Below, piece by piece: positions 13,955-15,085 of a DNA stretch of 15,085 nucleotides (positions are counted from its first letter, which is position 1; every line of letters begins with the position of its first letter). A program made the position numbers and the translations under genes. The stretch is from NCBI GenBank assembly GCA_031254795.1, contig JAIRTS010000040.1, positions 1-15,085 on the forward strand, given 5' to 3'. This DNA comes from Treponema sp. (GTDB lineage: Bacteria > Spirochaetota > Spirochaetia > Treponematales > Breznakiellaceae). The notes beneath the pieces were generated by a model. The model saw only the letters and a list, made by a program, of their open reading frames with translations. It did not search any database and had not been told where the DNA came from.

Positions 13955-14245
13955 TCAGGCTGACGCGGCATCTCAACGAGCCTCCAGTGGAGAGGTTTCC
14001 CTGCCGGATGGCTTCGCGTTGTTCGGATGAAAACGGGCCGGGTCGCCAAACCGATGTCAACAAGTTAAGAAGGGAGATCACACAGGTCCCGAAACACAAG
14101 GGGTTTTTGTCCCATGAAAAGCCTTTTTTGACGCTGCTCCCCGCCGTCTATGATAAAATGTCAAGCGATTCTTTGTGAAATTTCAGCGTTTTTTTGTTTC
14201 TCAAGAAAACGCCGGTATTGGGCCGTCTTCGTCTTGTGGTTATGC
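13955..14245. other. Intergenic region between uppP and the transposase remnant
   Basis: No gene is supported in these 291 bases. Contents: a possible plus-strand promoter (14128-14157) and a 7 bp stem GCGTTTT/AAAACGC (14186-14212) enclosing a T-run. The 3' boundary of the insertion element should lie somewhere here or just inside 14246, but no inverted end or duplicated target was recognised. Confidence 0.4.
14128..14157 (+). promoter_or_regulatory. Weak plus-strand promoter candidate
   Basis: TTGACG (14128-14133), 18 bases, GATAAA (14152-14157). The -35 is good and the -10 is mediocre. It points into the 3' end of the transposase remnant, so it would give antisense RNA. Chance occurrence is quite possible. 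Confidence 0.22.
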
Positions 14246-15085
14246 TCATCCCGGCCATAGTGGCATTCCCCCCTTCTTAAGCGTCTGGCGGATTTCCGCT
14301 AACGCCCGCCGGCGCAACCCCGTCCGCGCCAGCCCCGGCTTCTTGCGCTCGCACAGCCGCTCGTGCCGCCCCCGCAGTTTCTCGCTTGCGCTCATCGCAT
14401 GATTAAGACTCTGGGGCGGCAATGTCGCCGAGAGCTCGCGCCCCATCTTGTTCGCCCCCCGGCTCTTCACGGTCGTGTTCGAGTTGGCCGCCCGGGGCGC
14501 CGGCCTCAGATACGACGTGAAACGCTTGGAACCCTTGAGCCGGCCAGCCTCTATAATATCCGCAATGATCGCTGTCGCGATGAATGCGCCCGCCCCCTTC
14601 ACGCTGGCCGGAATGTCGACGGGCGCCATGAGCGGCTCGGCGGCCGCCAATACCCGAGCCTTGAGTGCCTCCACGTCCCGCTCAAGCCGGCCCATCAGCT
14701 GGTTTATCTGAAAGCTCAGCGCCGATCCCGGAGAAAGCTCCCGTATCCGCTCCCGGCTCCTCAGGTCAAAGATCTCTTCCCGAGTGAAACCATACAACCG
14801 TTCCTTCAAAAGAGAATGAATACGGTTCTTAAGCTGGGCGCTCCGCTTCCGGTACAGCCGGCGCGTACTGAACAGGCTCCGTAATCCCTGTGTCTCCGGC
14901 GGGGGAAGGCCGCCGGGGCGATTTGCCGCGCCCCGGAGAGCGCCCGCGCTTCGAGCGCCTGGCGGAGTTTGTCCGCGTCAATCTTGTCGGCGTTGTTCCG
15001 GGCAAGGCTTGTCTGTTTCAACCGGCAGGCGTCGCCGACGCTCGCTTCCCTCAACCGGCCATTGAACAGCCGGACAAAGGAGAAG
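14246..15085 (-). pseudogene. IS110-type transposase, frameshifted and cut by the window edge
   Basis: Two adjacent frames give one transposase. From 15084 to about 14905 one frame encodes RLKQTSLARNNADKIDADKL, the end of the IS110 DEDD domain. Downstream of about 14905 the next frame continues with GLRSLFSTRRLYRKRSAQL, the long helical linker, then the C-terminal Transposase_20 domain (VDIPASVKGAGAFIATAIIA, then RFTSYLRPAPRAANSN) and a basic tail, ending at TGA 14246. The break coincides with a five-base G-run on the plus strand (14901-14905); one more C in the coding strand would restore a continuous frame. The N-terminal catalytic part lies beyond the window. The classical PG of the IPG motif is replaced by PA, and the usual SG of the C-terminal motif is also altered. 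It is probably inactive. IS110 elements lack long terminal inverted repeats, so ends cannot be placed. Confidence 0.82.

Noticed and set aside
13492..14178. 228-codon plus-strand open frame
   Set aside because: It is antisense to uppP and runs across its promoter; the arginine-rich, low-complexity translation is typical of a shadow frame.
1..15085. tRNA or rRNA genes
   Set aside because: Scanning by eye for T-loop (GTTCGA-type) segments with matching acceptor stems and for rRNA signatures gave nothing. A tRNAscan-SE run would be decisive.

Overview
The window most likely comes from a spirochaete, probably a host- or gut-associated Treponema relative. This is inferred from gene content: a 443-residue 'group III' phosphofructokinase of the spirochaete/trypanosome kind, a P-loop ATPase fused to an Asp23-like domain, a membrane class III cyclase with a TPR-like tail, and intergenic DNA packed with short perfect palindromes. 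No rRNA, tRNA or CRISPR array was seen, so the taxonomy is inference.

Layout. 1-147 is a block of consecutive small hairpins. It abuts a decayed BglG/LicR-type PTS-regulated activator gene (about 151-1919, +) that has lost its 5' end and carries about five frameshifts. A 253-base convergent gap follows, then a two-helix membrane adenylate/guanylate cyclase (2173-3918, -). A compact divergent promoter region (3995-4128) separates the cyclase from an ATPase-Asp23 fusion gene (4240-5076, +). Next is a phosphofructokinase gene with its own promoter (5276-6607, +). About 590 bases without a convincing gene but rich in inverted repeats lie before a small PD-(D/E)XK-like gene (7200-7736, +).

The right half is almost entirely on the minus strand, so it is read from high to low coordinates. 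At the right edge is a frameshifted IS110-type transposase remnant (14246-15085). Then comes uppP (13917 to 13117), overlapping by 10 bases a DEAD-box helicase gene (13126 to 11909). A second minus-strand unit starts at 11818: a 771-residue membrane-anchored coiled-coil protein, then metN (ATPase) and metI (permease), which overlap each other, then a 70-residue AT-rich membrane/coiled-coil gene ending at 7852.

Main points of interest: (1) uppP and the coiled-coil gene both have a good sigma70-like promoter whose TATACT box lies 6-7 bases before the ATG with no Shine-Dalgarno sequence, which predicts leaderless mRNAs; (2) the metN product stops right after the ATPase domain, without the C-terminal methionine-sensing domain, and no metQ is present; (3) the phosphofructokinase pairs the ATP-type Gly with the PPi-type Lys; (4) the ATPase-Asp23 fusion is a conserved but functionally unassigned architecture, transcribed divergently from a cyclase; (5) the palindrome block and the 590-base gap may hold structured RNA or mobile palindromic repeats. 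No defence island, phage or clearly new multi-gene system is evident.
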